A stretch of 13,999 nucleotides of DNA from CAZYWA01 sp964650975 [NCBI: uncultured bacterium] (GTDB lineage Bacteria; JADJOY01), in contig CAZYWA010000180.1 of assembly GCA_964650975.1 (NCBI GenBank), positions 1 through 13,999 on the forward strand. Direction: 5' to 3'. Shown here in pieces: positions 6,527 through 13,999 of the stretch; positions within the stretch are counted from its first letter, which is position 1, and every line of letters starts with the position of its first letter. The notes beneath the pieces are model-generated. The model ran no database searches and was not told the origin of the DNA. It worked only from the letters and a program-made list of their open reading frames with translations. The translations under genes were made by a program, and so were the position numbers.

Positions 6527-7447
6527 TCAGTCGCAACGAGCCGACGTCACGTCGAAGTGATCCTTGTAGGGATCCCGGAACCCGAAATCCTGTGGCGCGA
6601 CGATGCGGAACGTGCCGACCTGGCCTGGACCGAGCGAGGGCGGCGTCGGATTCACCGAGAGGGTGCGGATCACGCGGCCGTCCTGCAGCGAAAACGATTG
6701 CATGACCACCTGCACCGTGCGCGCCGTTCCCTGTCCGTGGTTCTCGATCGAGCCCGTGTAGACGACTAGCTTGCGGATCAGGTCGACTTGCTTCGCGGGC
6801 TCGCCCACCAGCTTCAGCGGGCAGGTGGCCTGCGGCGCATCGGTCTTGGTCACGGCCGTGGCGCGGTCGCAGCGCACGAAGTCCACCATCAGATCGTCGC
6901 GCTCCGAATTGCGCAGGCCCATCTTGCGAAACTCACCGCGAATCTGGAACGTCCCTCGCGCCTGGGGAGCGAGGTCGGACGGCTGCAGGACGGCAGTCGC
7001 TTGGTCGATCATGCTGCCGTCGATCGCACTGAAGAGCTTGAGGTGGGCTCGCACCCCGCGGGCGATGCCGGTACCGCTGTTTTCCATGGTGGCCTGGTAG
7101 TCGACCGTGTCCAGGACCGCGTCGATCGTCTTCGCCGGCTTGTCGACGTACTTGAGCGCACAGCTGGGCGGCAGCGAGTCATCCGGGGCGCCGGCATCGT
7201 CCGGCGAGCCGGAAGCGCTCCCGCCGTCCGCCGGCTCAGCCGCCGGCATCGGCGTCACGCTTCCCGACGCGTTGGGAGCCGTGCTCTCGGTCGCCTGCGA
7301 CCGGTACTCGGCCGGGATCGAGGACTCCTGGTCGACGAAATGGACCTTCCCGTCGCGATCCCGGTAGGAGAACATCTTGGCGCCGGCCGCGGTCGCCAAC
7401 GACCACACCAGCACCATGCCCAAGAGCGCCCGCCATCGATGCGTCAC
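6527..7447 (-). CDS. Secreted protein with DUF4124-like N-terminus and two tandem Cys-bracketed domains
   Basis: This is a 306-residue protein of unknown function. A signal peptide (residues 1-23, cleavage probably after AAGA) precedes FSYRDRDGKVHFVDQ (26-40), which resembles DUF4124, a small periplasmic module. A low-complexity Ala/Ser/Pro/Asp linker runs from 50 to 95. Two domains of about 98 residues follow (96-193 and 209-305). Each opens with Cys-x-Leu-Lys, carries an ENxGxGxAR motif (122-130 and 235-243), and closes with RCD, so C96/C193 and C209/C305 could form one disulfide per domain. Their style is that of extracytoplasmic beta-sandwich domains such as FxLYD; this is an inference. 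GTG 7447 is supported by GGAGGT with 5-6 nt spacing. It stands first in a unit with the signal-peptidase-like gene and is divergent from ffh. Confidence 0.75.
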   Translation of the reverse strand: MTHRWRALLGMVLVWSLATAAGAKMFSYRDRDGKVHFVDQESSIPAEYRSQATESTAPNASGSVTPMPAAEPADGGSASGSPDDAGAPDDSLPPSCALKYVDKPAKTIDAVLDTVDYQATMENSGTGIARGVRAHLKLFSAIDGSMIDQATAVLQPSDLAPQARGTFQIRGEFRKMGLRNSERDDLMVDFVRCDRATAVTKTDAPQATCPLKLVGEPAKQVDLIRKLVVYTGSIENHGQGTARTVQVVMQSFSLQDGRVIRTLSVNPTPPSLGPGQVGTFRIVAPQDFGFRDPYKDHFDVTSARCD

Positions 7448-7499
7448 CGGCTACCTCCGACGCCGAACATAACCCCGACCCGAAGCCCCCGTCGAACGC

Positions 7500-7528
7500 T
7501 TGCCCGGCGCTGCATCCTCGGGTAAGGT
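7500..7528 (+). promoter_or_regulatory. Possible promoter of the ffh operon
   Basis: TTGCCC (7500-7505, 4 of 6 matches to the -35 consensus) is separated by 17 nt from TAAGGT (7523-7528, 3 of 6 matches to the -10 consensus). It would give a leader of about 45-50 nt before the ffh ATG. It is the best pair in the 135-bp divergent gap but both boxes are weak. Confidence 0.28.
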
Positions 7529-7582
7529 TTCGCGTTTTTCCGATTCCTGCCTTCGGCCCCACACCGCTTCACCCGGTCACCC

Positions 7583-8923
<1,341 letters not shown>

Positions 8924-9001
8924 TTTCCAGAACCACTCGGCGAGGCCACGGCCCGGGATGCTCTCGGTCGCCAGCGCCCCGTCACAGGAGAAGTATTCGA
9001 C

Positions 9002-9259
9002 ATGGCCGCTCGCATTCGTCTGGCTCGCGCAGGTGCCAAGGGAAAGCCGTTCTACCGGGTGGTCGTCTCCGACTCCCAGTCGCCACGCGATGGCCGTTAC
9101 CTCGAGTTGCTGGGAACCTACGATCCACGCAAGAGCCCACCGGAGGTGAAGCTCAAGGTGGAGCGCATCAAGCACTGGCTGGGACACGGCGCCTTGCCGA
9201 CCGCCACGGTGAAGCGCTTTCTCAAGCCGAGAGCGCTCGGAACCGGCACCGCCGCCTGA
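9002..9259 (+). CDS. rpsP: 30S ribosomal protein S16
   Basis: S16 is a small assembly protein of the 30S body that contacts 16S rRNA. The 85-residue product shows the family core: [20 protein letters not shown] (5-24), [16 protein letters not shown] (27-42) and the block around VKRFLKP near the C-terminus. Length is within the usual 80-90. AGGAG ends 11 nt before the ATG. It follows ffh with a 78-nt gap in which I see no gene or strong structure. The position between ffh and khpA/rimM is standard. Confidence 0.97.
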   Translation: MAARIRLARAGAKGKPFYRVVVSDSQSPRDGRYLELLGTYDPRKSPPEVKLKVERIKHWLGHGALPTATVKRFLKPRALGTGTAA

Positions 9260-9308
9260 CGTTCGGGTAGCGGCGCAGGGGCGGTGCCGGGCCGAATTCC
9301 GGGACGGA

Positions 9309-9333
9309 CGCGGTCGGCTCGAGCTCGACCGCG
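9309..9333. other. Perfect inverted repeat in the rpsP-khpA gap
   Basis: CGCGGTCG (9309-9316) pairs perfectly over 8 bp with CGACCGCG (9326-9333) around GCTCGAGCT. It sits about 50 nt after the rpsP stop and 38 nt before khpA, in a 112-nt gap without a gene. A role as RNA processing site, mRNA stabiliser or partial terminator is possible; there is no T-run. Confidence 0.4.
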
Positions 9334-9371
9334 GCACGAGCGATCATGGGCTCGAAGACCAGGACACGGTC

Positions 9372-9602
9372 ATGAAGGACCTGATCGAGTTCATCGCACG
9401 CTCCCTGGTCGATCATCCCGACCAGGTCGAGGTGCGCGAGATCGCCGGAGATCGCGCGACCGTGATCGAGCTCTCGGTGGCCCCGGAGGATCTGGGCAAG
9501 GTGATCGGCAAGCAAGGCCGGACCGCACGGGCGATCCGGGCCATCCTGAGCGCCGCGGCGCTCAAGGCCTCGCGTCGCGTGGTGCTCGAGATCCTCGAGT
9601 GA
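9372..9602 (+). CDS. khpA: KH-domain RNA-binding protein KhpA
   Basis: This is a 76-residue single KH-domain protein (formerly YlqC/UPF0109). The RNA-binding GxxG loop is GKQG at 46-49 within [19 protein letters not shown], followed by the helix and last strand ending RVVLEILE. The whole protein is the domain, as usual for this family. KhpA forms a dimer with KhpB in Gram-positives and binds structured RNA; in this operon it is thought to help ribosome assembly. AGGA lies 7 nt before the ATG. It stands between rpsP and rimM, the conserved position. Identification is secure; the exact RNA targets are not known. Confidence 0.95.
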   Translation: MKDLIEFIARSLVDHPDQVEVREIAGDRATVIELSVAPEDLGKVIGKQGRTARAIRAILSAAALKASRRVVLEILE

Positions 9603-9662
9603 GCGGCGAACGGCGCTTGCAGAGATCCCGGTCGATCCAGTCACACCCATCCGCATCGCATC

Positions 9663-10313
9663 ATGAGCACCACACCATCCCCCTCTCGTCAGCCGGCCCG
9701 GACGGTTCCGATCGGCCGCGTCCTCAAGGCGCACGGCCTCTCGGGCGCGCTCCTGGTCGACGCCTTCGGCGAAACGCTGGCCTCGCTCGAGTCCGGCGAG
9801 ACCGTGATGGTAGTGCTCGGCCGCGCGGTGGGCGGGGCCGCCACCGCTTCGACGGCTCGAAGATTCACGATCCGAGCGGCACGCGCGCTTCATGGCATCT
9901 CGGTGCTGGTCGAGCTCGCCGAGATCGAGTCCCGGGAAGACGCAGCCGGGCTGCGAGGGGCGGAGCTCCAAGTCGAGCGTAGCCGACTGCCACCGCTCGA
10001 CCCCGGCGAGTTCTACCGGGGCGACTTGCTGAACCTGGAGGTCGTGAAGCCCGGCGGGGAGCCGCTGGGACGGGTGCATGCGTTCCTGGATCTCAAGGCG
10101 CACGACGTTCTGGTGGTGCGAGACGCAAACCGCGAGACGCTGCTACCCATGGTGGACGACGTGATTCGCGAGATCGACGTGGCGGCCGGCCGCATCGTCG
10201 CGACACCCCACGAACTCGAAGACACCCGCTCGCCTGCGCCGAGACTCGCGGACCGGCGACGCTCGCGCTCGCGCGGGCGCTCCTCGGTCGGCCGGGCCGC
10301 ACCGGGAGCCTGA
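9663..10313 (+). CDS. rimM: Ribosome maturation factor RimM
   Basis: RimM binds S19 and helps maturation of the 30S head. The N-terminal barrel opens with IGRVLKAHGLSGALLV (17-32), and the PRC-barrel half has EFYRGDLLNLEV (116-127), LGRVHAFLDLKAHDVLVV (135-152) and LLPMVDDVIREID (160-172). The core ends near residue 186, at the usual length. A further 30 residues (187-216) form an Arg/Ser-rich basic tail not typical of the family. ATG 9663 lacks a strong Shine-Dalgarno, and a 12-residue Thr/Ser/Pro leader precedes the conserved region, so the exact start is a little uncertain. The stop is 4 nt before the trmD ATG, so the two are translationally close and co-transcribed. Confidence 0.94.
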   Translation: MSTTPSPSRQPARTVPIGRVLKAHGLSGALLVDAFGETLASLESGETVMVVLGRAVGGAATASTARRFTIRAARALHGISVLVELAEIESREDAAGLRGAELQVERSRLPPLDPGEFYRGDLLNLEVVKPGGEPLGRVHAFLDLKAHDVLVVRDANRETLLPMVDDVIREIDVAAGRIVATPHELEDTRSPAPRLADRRRSRSRGRSSVGRAAPGA

Positions 10314-10317
10314 TCCG

Positions 10318-11061
10318 ATGCGTTTCGACGTCATCACCCTCTTCCCCGAGCTCGTGGCTCCGTACCTCGCGGAGAGCGTGCTCGGTCGCGGCGTCCGCTC
10401 CGGAGCCGTGCGCGTCGACCTGCACGATCTGCGCGACGAGGGAGAGGGAAAACATCGGGTCGTCGACGACGCACCTTTCGGCGGCGGTCCCGGCATGGTC
10501 CTCAAACCCGGACCACTGGCCCGCTGGATCGAGCGCTTGCGCGCCGAAGAACCGCGCGCTCCGGTGGTGTACTTGAGCCCGCAAGGCCAGCTCCTCACGC
10601 ACGCCGTGGCGCGGCGGTTGGCCCGCGAAGCACGGTTGATCCTGGTCTGCGGCCGCTACGAAGGGATCGACGACCGGGTTCGCGAGCACTGGATCGACGA
10701 GGAAATCTCGATCGGCGACTACGTGGTGACCGGCGGCGAGCTTCCGGCGCTGGTGCTGATCGACTGTGTCAGCCGCTTCGTTCCCGGCGTGGTCGGCAAC
10801 GAGGAGTCGGTGCTCGGCGATACCCTCGCCGACGGCCTGCTCAAGTATCCCCAGTACACCCAGCCCCGGGAATTCGAGGGCTGGAAGGTGCCAGAGGTGC
10901 TGCTTTCGGGCGATCATGGACGGATCGCGAGCTGGCGCCGGGAAGCGGCCCTGGCCCGGACGCTGGCTACGCGCCCCGATCTGGCGGCACGAGCGGAGCC
11001 GCCGGCGGCCGACCTCGCGAGCCCCGAGGGAGCCGGCAGCGAGACCGCCGCGTCCCGATGA
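10318..11061 (+). CDS. trmD: tRNA (guanine(37)-N1)-methyltransferase TrmD
   Basis: TrmD methylates G37 next to the anticodon using S-adenosylmethionine, preventing +1 frameshifts. The 247-residue product has the SPOUT trefoil-knot motifs: DDAPFGGGPGMVLKP (50-64), LSPQG (86-90), CGRYEGIDDR (111-120) and EISIGDYVVTGGE (129-141). R153 in VSRFVPG and D172 in ADGLL correspond to the catalytic Arg154/Asp169 pair of E. coli. The C-terminal domain has YPQYTQP and VPEVLLSGDH. The last 25 residues are an Ala/Glu-rich extension. The gene begins 4 nt after rimM and is followed by rplS after a 60-nt gap, the conserved order. Confidence 0.98.
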   Translation: MRFDVITLFPELVAPYLAESVLGRGVRSGAVRVDLHDLRDEGEGKHRVVDDAPFGGGPGMVLKPGPLARWIERLRAEEPRAPVVYLSPQGQLLTHAVARRLAREARLILVCGRYEGIDDRVREHWIDEEISIGDYVVTGGELPALVLIDCVSRFVPGVVGNEESVLGDTLADGLLKYPQYTQPREFEGWKVPEVLLSGDHGRIASWRREAALARTLATRPDLAARAEPPAADLASPEGAGSETAASR

Positions 11062-11106
11062 ACGCAACCAACCATCTCAGAGCCCAGACACGACATCCGC
11101 GCAGCG

Positions 11107-11113
11107 AAGGAGG
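11107..11113 (+). promoter_or_regulatory. Strong ribosome binding site of rplS
   Basis: AAGGAGG lies 8 nt before the rplS ATG. It is the clearest Shine-Dalgarno of the ribosomal-protein unit, while several neighbours (ffh, rimM, rsmI) show little or none. This fits the high product level needed for a ribosomal protein. Confidence 0.8.
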
Positions 11114-11121
11114 TTCACATC

Positions 11122-11493
11122 ATGGAACGACTCGCCAAGCACGAGCAGGCCGTGATCGCCCAAGGGGGCGGACGCCAGCTCGACTTCCAGCCCGGTGACA
11201 CGGTGAAGGTCGCCTCGAAGATCGTCGAGGGCGACAAGGAACGCATCCAGATCTTCCAGGGGACCGTGATCCGGATCCACAAGGACCGGGCACGCACCAC
11301 GTTCACGGTCCGCAAGACCTCCTACGGCGTGGGGGTCGAGCGGGTGTTTCCGCTCCACGCTCCGTCGGTGGTTTCGGTCGAGACCGTGATGAAGGGCACC
11401 GTGCGTCGCGCCAAGCTCTACTACCTGCGCGATCTCAAGGGTAAGGCGAGCCGCATCCGCGAGCGCCGCAGCGAGACCGAATCCGCCGAGTGA
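11122..11493 (+). CDS. rplS: 50S ribosomal protein L19
   Basis: L19 sits at the 30S-50S interface, forming intersubunit bridges. The 123-residue product has FQPGDTVKV (22-30), the [11 protein letters not shown] block, and [21 protein letters not shown] (from 61), followed by [21 protein letters not shown], all diagnostic. Length is usual. The start is fixed by an AAGGAGG site 8 nt upstream. It follows trmD and is separated from yraN by only 3 nt. Confidence 0.98.
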   Translation: MERLAKHEQAVIAQGGGRQLDFQPGDTVKVASKIVEGDKERIQIFQGTVIRIHKDRARTTFTVRKTSYGVGVERVFPLHAPSVVSVETVMKGTVRRAKLYYLRDLKGKASRIRERRSETESAE

Positions 11494-11496
11494 AAC

Positions 11497-11895
11497 ATGC
11501 CGGACCAGCCGGGGCCGCGCCGCGACGCTCCTGTACGCCGCGGCCGCCTCGGCGAAGACCTCGCCGCGCGCCACCTGGAGGCGGCGGGGTTCGCGATCGT
11601 CGCACGCAACTGGCGCTCTCCCCGGGGCGAGATCGATCTGATCTGCACCGACGGTCCCACGGTGGTGTTCGTCGAGGTGCGCAGCCGCCGCTCGAGGCGG
11701 CTCGGCCGTCCCGAAGCATCGGTGGACTGGAACAAGCGCCGCACCGTGGTGCTCGCGAGCCAGCTCTGGCTGCAGCGAAACGGTGGCGTCGAGCGACCCA
11801 TCCGCTACGACGTGATCGCGGTCGAGCACGGCGAGCCAGCTCCCCGCATCCGCCATCTGCGGGGAGCCTTCGACGGCTCGGGCGACGCGCTGTGA
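11497..11895 (+). CDS. yraN: UPF0102 YraN family endonuclease-like protein
   Basis: This 132-residue protein has a PD-(D/E)XK-like nuclease fold. It shows GRLGEDLAARHLEAAGF (16-32), the GEIDLI box (44-49) and VVFVEVRSR (57-65). Glu20, Asp47 and Glu60 match the presumed metal-binding acids; Arg62 stands in the place of Lys, as in E. coli YraN. The C-terminal IRYDVIAVE block is also conserved. The function is not settled; related proteins have been linked to DNA processing. The ATG is 3 nt after the rplS stop, with only a weak GAG upstream, suggesting coupling. rnhB, often found between rplS and yraN, is missing here. Confidence 0.9.
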   Translation: MPDQPGPRRDAPVRRGRLGEDLAARHLEAAGFAIVARNWRSPRGEIDLICTDGPTVVFVEVRSRRSRRLGRPEASVDWNKRRTVVLASQLWLQRNGGVERPIRYDVIAVEHGEPAPRIRHLRGAFDGSGDAL

Positions 11896-11908
11896 CCCCG
11901 CGTCACGG

Positions 11909-11932
11909 CGGGTCCGGCGTCGCACGGACCCG
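11909..11932. other. Perfect hairpin immediately before rsmI
   Basis: CGGGTCCG (11909-11916) and CGGACCCG (11925-11932) form an 8-bp stem with an 8-nt loop. It ends 3 nt before the rsmI ATG, where the ribosome site should be, and no Shine-Dalgarno is visible. It could be a terminator for the upstream operon or a structure limiting rsmI translation. Confidence 0.5.
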
Positions 11933-11935
11933 GCG

Positions 11936-12805
11936 ATGAGGGACGAGGGCGGCGTCCTCTACGTGATCGGCACGCCCATCGGAAACCGCGAGGACCTGAC
12001 GCCGCGAGCGGCCCGGGTGCTTTCCGAAGTCCGCCTGATCGTCGCCGAGGACACCCGTCGCCTCCGGGGTCTGGCGCCCGCCGCCGGGTTCAGCGCACGT
12101 CTCGTGAGCCTCCCCGCGCCGCGCGAGAACGACCGCGTCGCCACGGTGCTCGAGCACCTGGCTCGGGGAGAGAGCGCGGCGCTGGTCACCGATGCGGGCA
12201 CGCCCGCGGTTTCCGATCCAGGCGCACGACTGGTGCGCGCTGCTCACGAGCACGGATTCCGGGTGGTACCGATCGCGGGCGCGAGTGCCTCCAGCGCGGC
12301 ACTCTCGGCGTCCGGGATCTCCGGCTCGAGCTTCCTGTTCCTCGGATTTCTGCCGGTGCGCGGCGCCGACCGCGGACGGATTCTCGACGAGGTGGCCCGC
12401 TCGCGGCGCACCGTGGTGCTCTTCGAATCGCCGCGGCGCCTGCATGCAACGCTCGGCGAGCTCGTGACTCGCTGCGGCCCGGCGCGTTACGTCGCCGTGT
12501 GCCGGGAGCTCACCAAGGTCCACGAGCAGATCCTGGCCGGACCTTGCGGCACCCTGGCCGCTTCCCTCCCCGATCCGGTGCTCGGCGAGATCACCGTGGT
12601 GATCGAAGCGGCGCACGAGGGAGCCTCACCGGCGCCCGCTCCGCCCGAGGTCCAGGAGTCGGCCGAAGCGGTGCTCGCGCGTTTGCTCGCGGAGGGCCGA
12701 TCGACCTCGCAGGCGGCGCGCGAGGCGGCGCGCCAGCTGGGGCGCGATCGTCGCGAGCTCTACCGCATCGCGGTCGAGCTCGGCGCCCGGCGTGCCGATC
12801 CCTAG
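11936..12805 (+). CDS. rsmI: 16S rRNA (cytidine(1402)-2'-O)-methyltransferase RsmI
   Basis: RsmI adds a 2'-O-methyl group to C1402 in the 30S decoding centre. The 289-residue product has [18 protein letters not shown] (8-25), LIVAEDTRR (34-42), [18 protein letters not shown] (83-100), [10 protein letters not shown] (131-140) and the ESPRRLH box (164-170), the tetrapyrrole-methylase fold used by this family. The usual PIPGPSA loop reads PIAGASA (112-118 region), and the HEHNE-like motif reads PRENDR (62-67), so some binding residues differ. The C-terminal 45 residues form the helical HTH-like domain, ending [22 protein letters not shown] perfect hairpin covers the region before the ATG. Its stop codon overlaps that of the convergent acylphosphatase gene. 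Clusters of rsmI and yraN are common. Confidence 0.95.
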   Translation: MRDEGGVLYVIGTPIGNREDLTPRAARVLSEVRLIVAEDTRRLRGLAPAAGFSARLVSLPAPRENDRVATVLEHLARGESAALVTDAGTPAVSDPGARLVRAAHEHGFRVVPIAGASASSAALSASGISGSSFLFLGFLPVRGADRGRILDEVARSRRTVVLFESPRRLHATLGELVTRCGPARYVAVCRELTKVHEQILAGPCGTLAASLPDPVLGEITVVIEAAHEGASPAPAPPEVQESAEAVLARLLAEGRSTSQAAREAARQLGRDRRELYRIAVELGARRADP

Positions 12806-13128
12806 CGAACCCGGAAGCCGCGTTCGCCTTCCGGCTGCTCCCACTGGACGTCCACCGCGTCGACGCGAGCCGCGGGCGGGCCGCGATGACACCACGCGAG
12901 CGCCGCCTCCACCGCTTCGCGGGCTCCCTCGAAGACCGCTTCCACACGACCGTCGGGGAGGTTTCGAGCCCAGCCGGCGAGACCGAGGCGCTCGGCGGTC
13001 TCCACCGTGCTGCCGCGAAACCACACTCCTTGCACGCGCCCCGAGATGAACGCATGCGCTCGAGCGCGCGGCGCGGTGCCGCCGGGCCCGTCCTGACCGG
13101 GCAAACGCTCGCGCCCGGTGTTCGTCAT
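12802..13128 (-). CDS. acyP: Acylphosphatase
   Basis: Acylphosphatase hydrolyses carboxyl-phosphate bonds in small acyl phosphates. The 108-residue product contains the phosphate-binding [10 protein letters not shown] (30-39) with Arg38, and [17 protein letters not shown] (52-68) with Asn56; these are the two catalytic residues of the family. It ends FRVR, as usual. The core is about 88 residues, so the 20-residue Gly/Arg/Pro-rich N-terminus is extra. ATG 13128 has no clear Shine-Dalgarno, and a TTG at codon 9 is an alternative. It lies 14 nt after the Omp85-type gene and is probably co-transcribed with it, though no functional link is evident. Its TAG shares the palindrome CTAG with the rsmI stop on the other strand. 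Confidence 0.93.
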   Translation of the reverse strand: MTNTGRERLPGQDGPGGTAPRARAHAFISGRVQGVWFRGSTVETAERLGLAGWARNLPDGRVEAVFEGAREAVEAALAWCHRGPPAARVDAVDVQWEQPEGERGFRVR

Positions 13129-13142
13129 GGTGCGCGATCGCT

Positions 13143-13999
13143 TCAGTACGGGTAGCCCAGGTTCGCGAAGATGGCGGTGCCGTCGGTGCCGTAGCCGATG
13201 TCGACCGCGGCCACCACGTTGGGCGGCACCAGAAACCGGATCCCCACGCCGCCCACCGGCTGGAATCGCGTCCAGAACGGGCTCCGGGAGTCGAATACCT
13301 TGCCGAGATCCAGGAACGGCGCCACCTCGAGTTGCGTGAACACATCGAAGACGGTCAGGTCGTAGAACCGGATCCGCTCCTCGAACTGCGACAGCACCTT
13401 GCCGTGGTCGGCGAACCGGTCGTCGCCGAACCCGCGCAGCTGGGTCGACCCACCCAGGTGGGCGAGCTCGAAGAACGGCACTTGATCGCCGACCACGTAC
13501 TCGCCCATGAGCCGCAGCGCGGTCACGAAACGGCGTGACGCTCCCGAGAAGAACGCGCGTCCTTCGGCCTGATAGCGCTGAAACGAGACGTCGCCGACCA
13601 GATTCCGCGAGCCCACCTCGAACGACGCCAGTCCGTACGTTCCCTCGTTGGGGATGTCGATCGAGTCCCGGCTGTCCCACACCAGCGTGAGGTCGAGGGC
13701 ACCGATCAGATCCCCAGCGAGACCTGGGGTGCCTTCGAACTTCTCGGCGGGCGACGGCAAATCCAGCACGCTCTTGAGCACGTTCACCTTGCGGACCCGG
13801 CCGCCGAGCTCGAGGCGCAAATCGTCGAGCAGGTAGATGCCCGCGCCACCCTGCCCGCCCATCTCCTCGCGGGTGTAGGCGGTCTCGTCGTCCTTCCCAG
13901 CCTGCGGACCGATGCCGAAGAAACGCTGAGTGATGAGCCGCTGATAGCCGGCGCGCAGATTCTTCATCACGATAAACAACCACAGAAGCGAGGTGCTGG
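13143..13999 (-). CDS. Omp85/BamA-TamA-type outer membrane beta-barrel protein (5' end outside the window)
   Basis: The frame is open from the window edge to a TGA at 13145-13143, giving 285 visible residues. A TTG at 13979 could be read as a start, but the frame continues upstream without a stop and the barrel would lack strands, so the true N-terminus is probably outside. The sequence shows alternating beta-strand character with many Gly and aromatics, RFFGIG and TYTREE-like loops near the start, the LRGFGDDRF motif matching the conserved VRGF loop of Omp85 proteins, and PFLDLGKVF. It ends with an aromatic strand, IFANLGYPY, as expected for recognition by the BAM complex. It belongs to the bacterial surface antigen family (PF01103). 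No POTRA domain is visible in this part. Whether it inserts proteins, exports a substrate or anchors a lipase domain cannot be told. Confidence 0.82.
   Translation of the reverse strand, partial: STSLLWLFIVMKNLRAGYQRLITQRFFGIGPQAGKDDETAYTREEMGGQGGAGIYLLDDLRLELGGRVRKVNVLKSVLDLPSPAEKFEGTPGLAGDLIGALDLTLVWDSRDSIDIPNEGTYGLASFEVGSRNLVGDVSFQRYQAEGRAFFSGASRRFVTALRLMGEYVVGDQVPFFELAHLGGSTQLRGFGDDRFADHGKVLSQFEERIRFYDLTVFDVFTQLEVAPFLDLGKVFDSRSPFWTRFQPVGGVGIRFLVPPNVVAAVDIGYGTDGTAIFANLGYPY

Overview
The window is GC-rich bacterial chromosome, almost fully coding, and made mostly of housekeeping genes. A C-terminal Omp85-type beta-barrel gene points to a Gram-negative envelope. The combination of very high GC, the ffh-rpsP-khpA-rimM-trmD-rplS gene order and a type-I-like ETF pair fits an uncultured lineage such as Candidatus Eisenbacteria or a neighbouring high-GC phylum. 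That assignment is a guess from general sequence style; no rRNA or other decisive marker is present.

Layout. (1) Positions 1-2130, minus strand: two overlapping polytopic membrane glycosyltransferases of the GT39/PMT type, the second cut by the window edge. (2) 2213-3634, plus: an RNase E/G family endoribonuclease, divergent from the glycosyltransferases; one AT-rich hexamer between them could serve as a -10 element on both strands. (3) 3657-5528, minus: etfB-etfA, encoding the two subunits of an electron transfer flavoprotein, convergent with the RNase gene. (4) 5529-5995: a 467-bp non-coding stretch with a candidate etf promoter (perfect TTGACA) and a cluster of strong G/C-rich hairpins. 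(5) 5996-7447, minus: a pair made of a secreted protein with a DUF4124-like N-terminus and two Cys-bracketed tandem domains, followed by a signal-peptidase-I-fold protein whose catalytic Ser and Lys are both replaced. (6) 7583-11895, plus: a translation and protein-export operon, ffh, rpsP, khpA, rimM, trmD, rplS, yraN, without the rnhB gene that often lies between rplS and yraN. (7) 11936-12805, plus: rsmI, preceded by a perfect hairpin. (8) 12802-13999, minus: acylphosphatase and a truncated Omp85-type outer membrane protein; the acylphosphatase and rsmI genes meet tail to tail inside one CTAG.

Functionally, region 6 joins SRP targeting (Ffh), ribosomal proteins (S16, L19), 30S maturation (RimM, probably KhpA), tRNA m1G37 methylation (TrmD) and 16S rRNA methylation (RsmI), the usual ribosome-biogenesis supercluster. 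EtfBA carries electrons from flavin dehydrogenases to the quinone pool. I found no CRISPR array, tRNA, rRNA, insertion sequence or clear defence system. The least ordinary items are the catalytically degenerate signal-peptidase homologue with its partner gene, the hairpin cluster at 5928-5989, and the possible bidirectional, leaderless promoter at 2199-2206.
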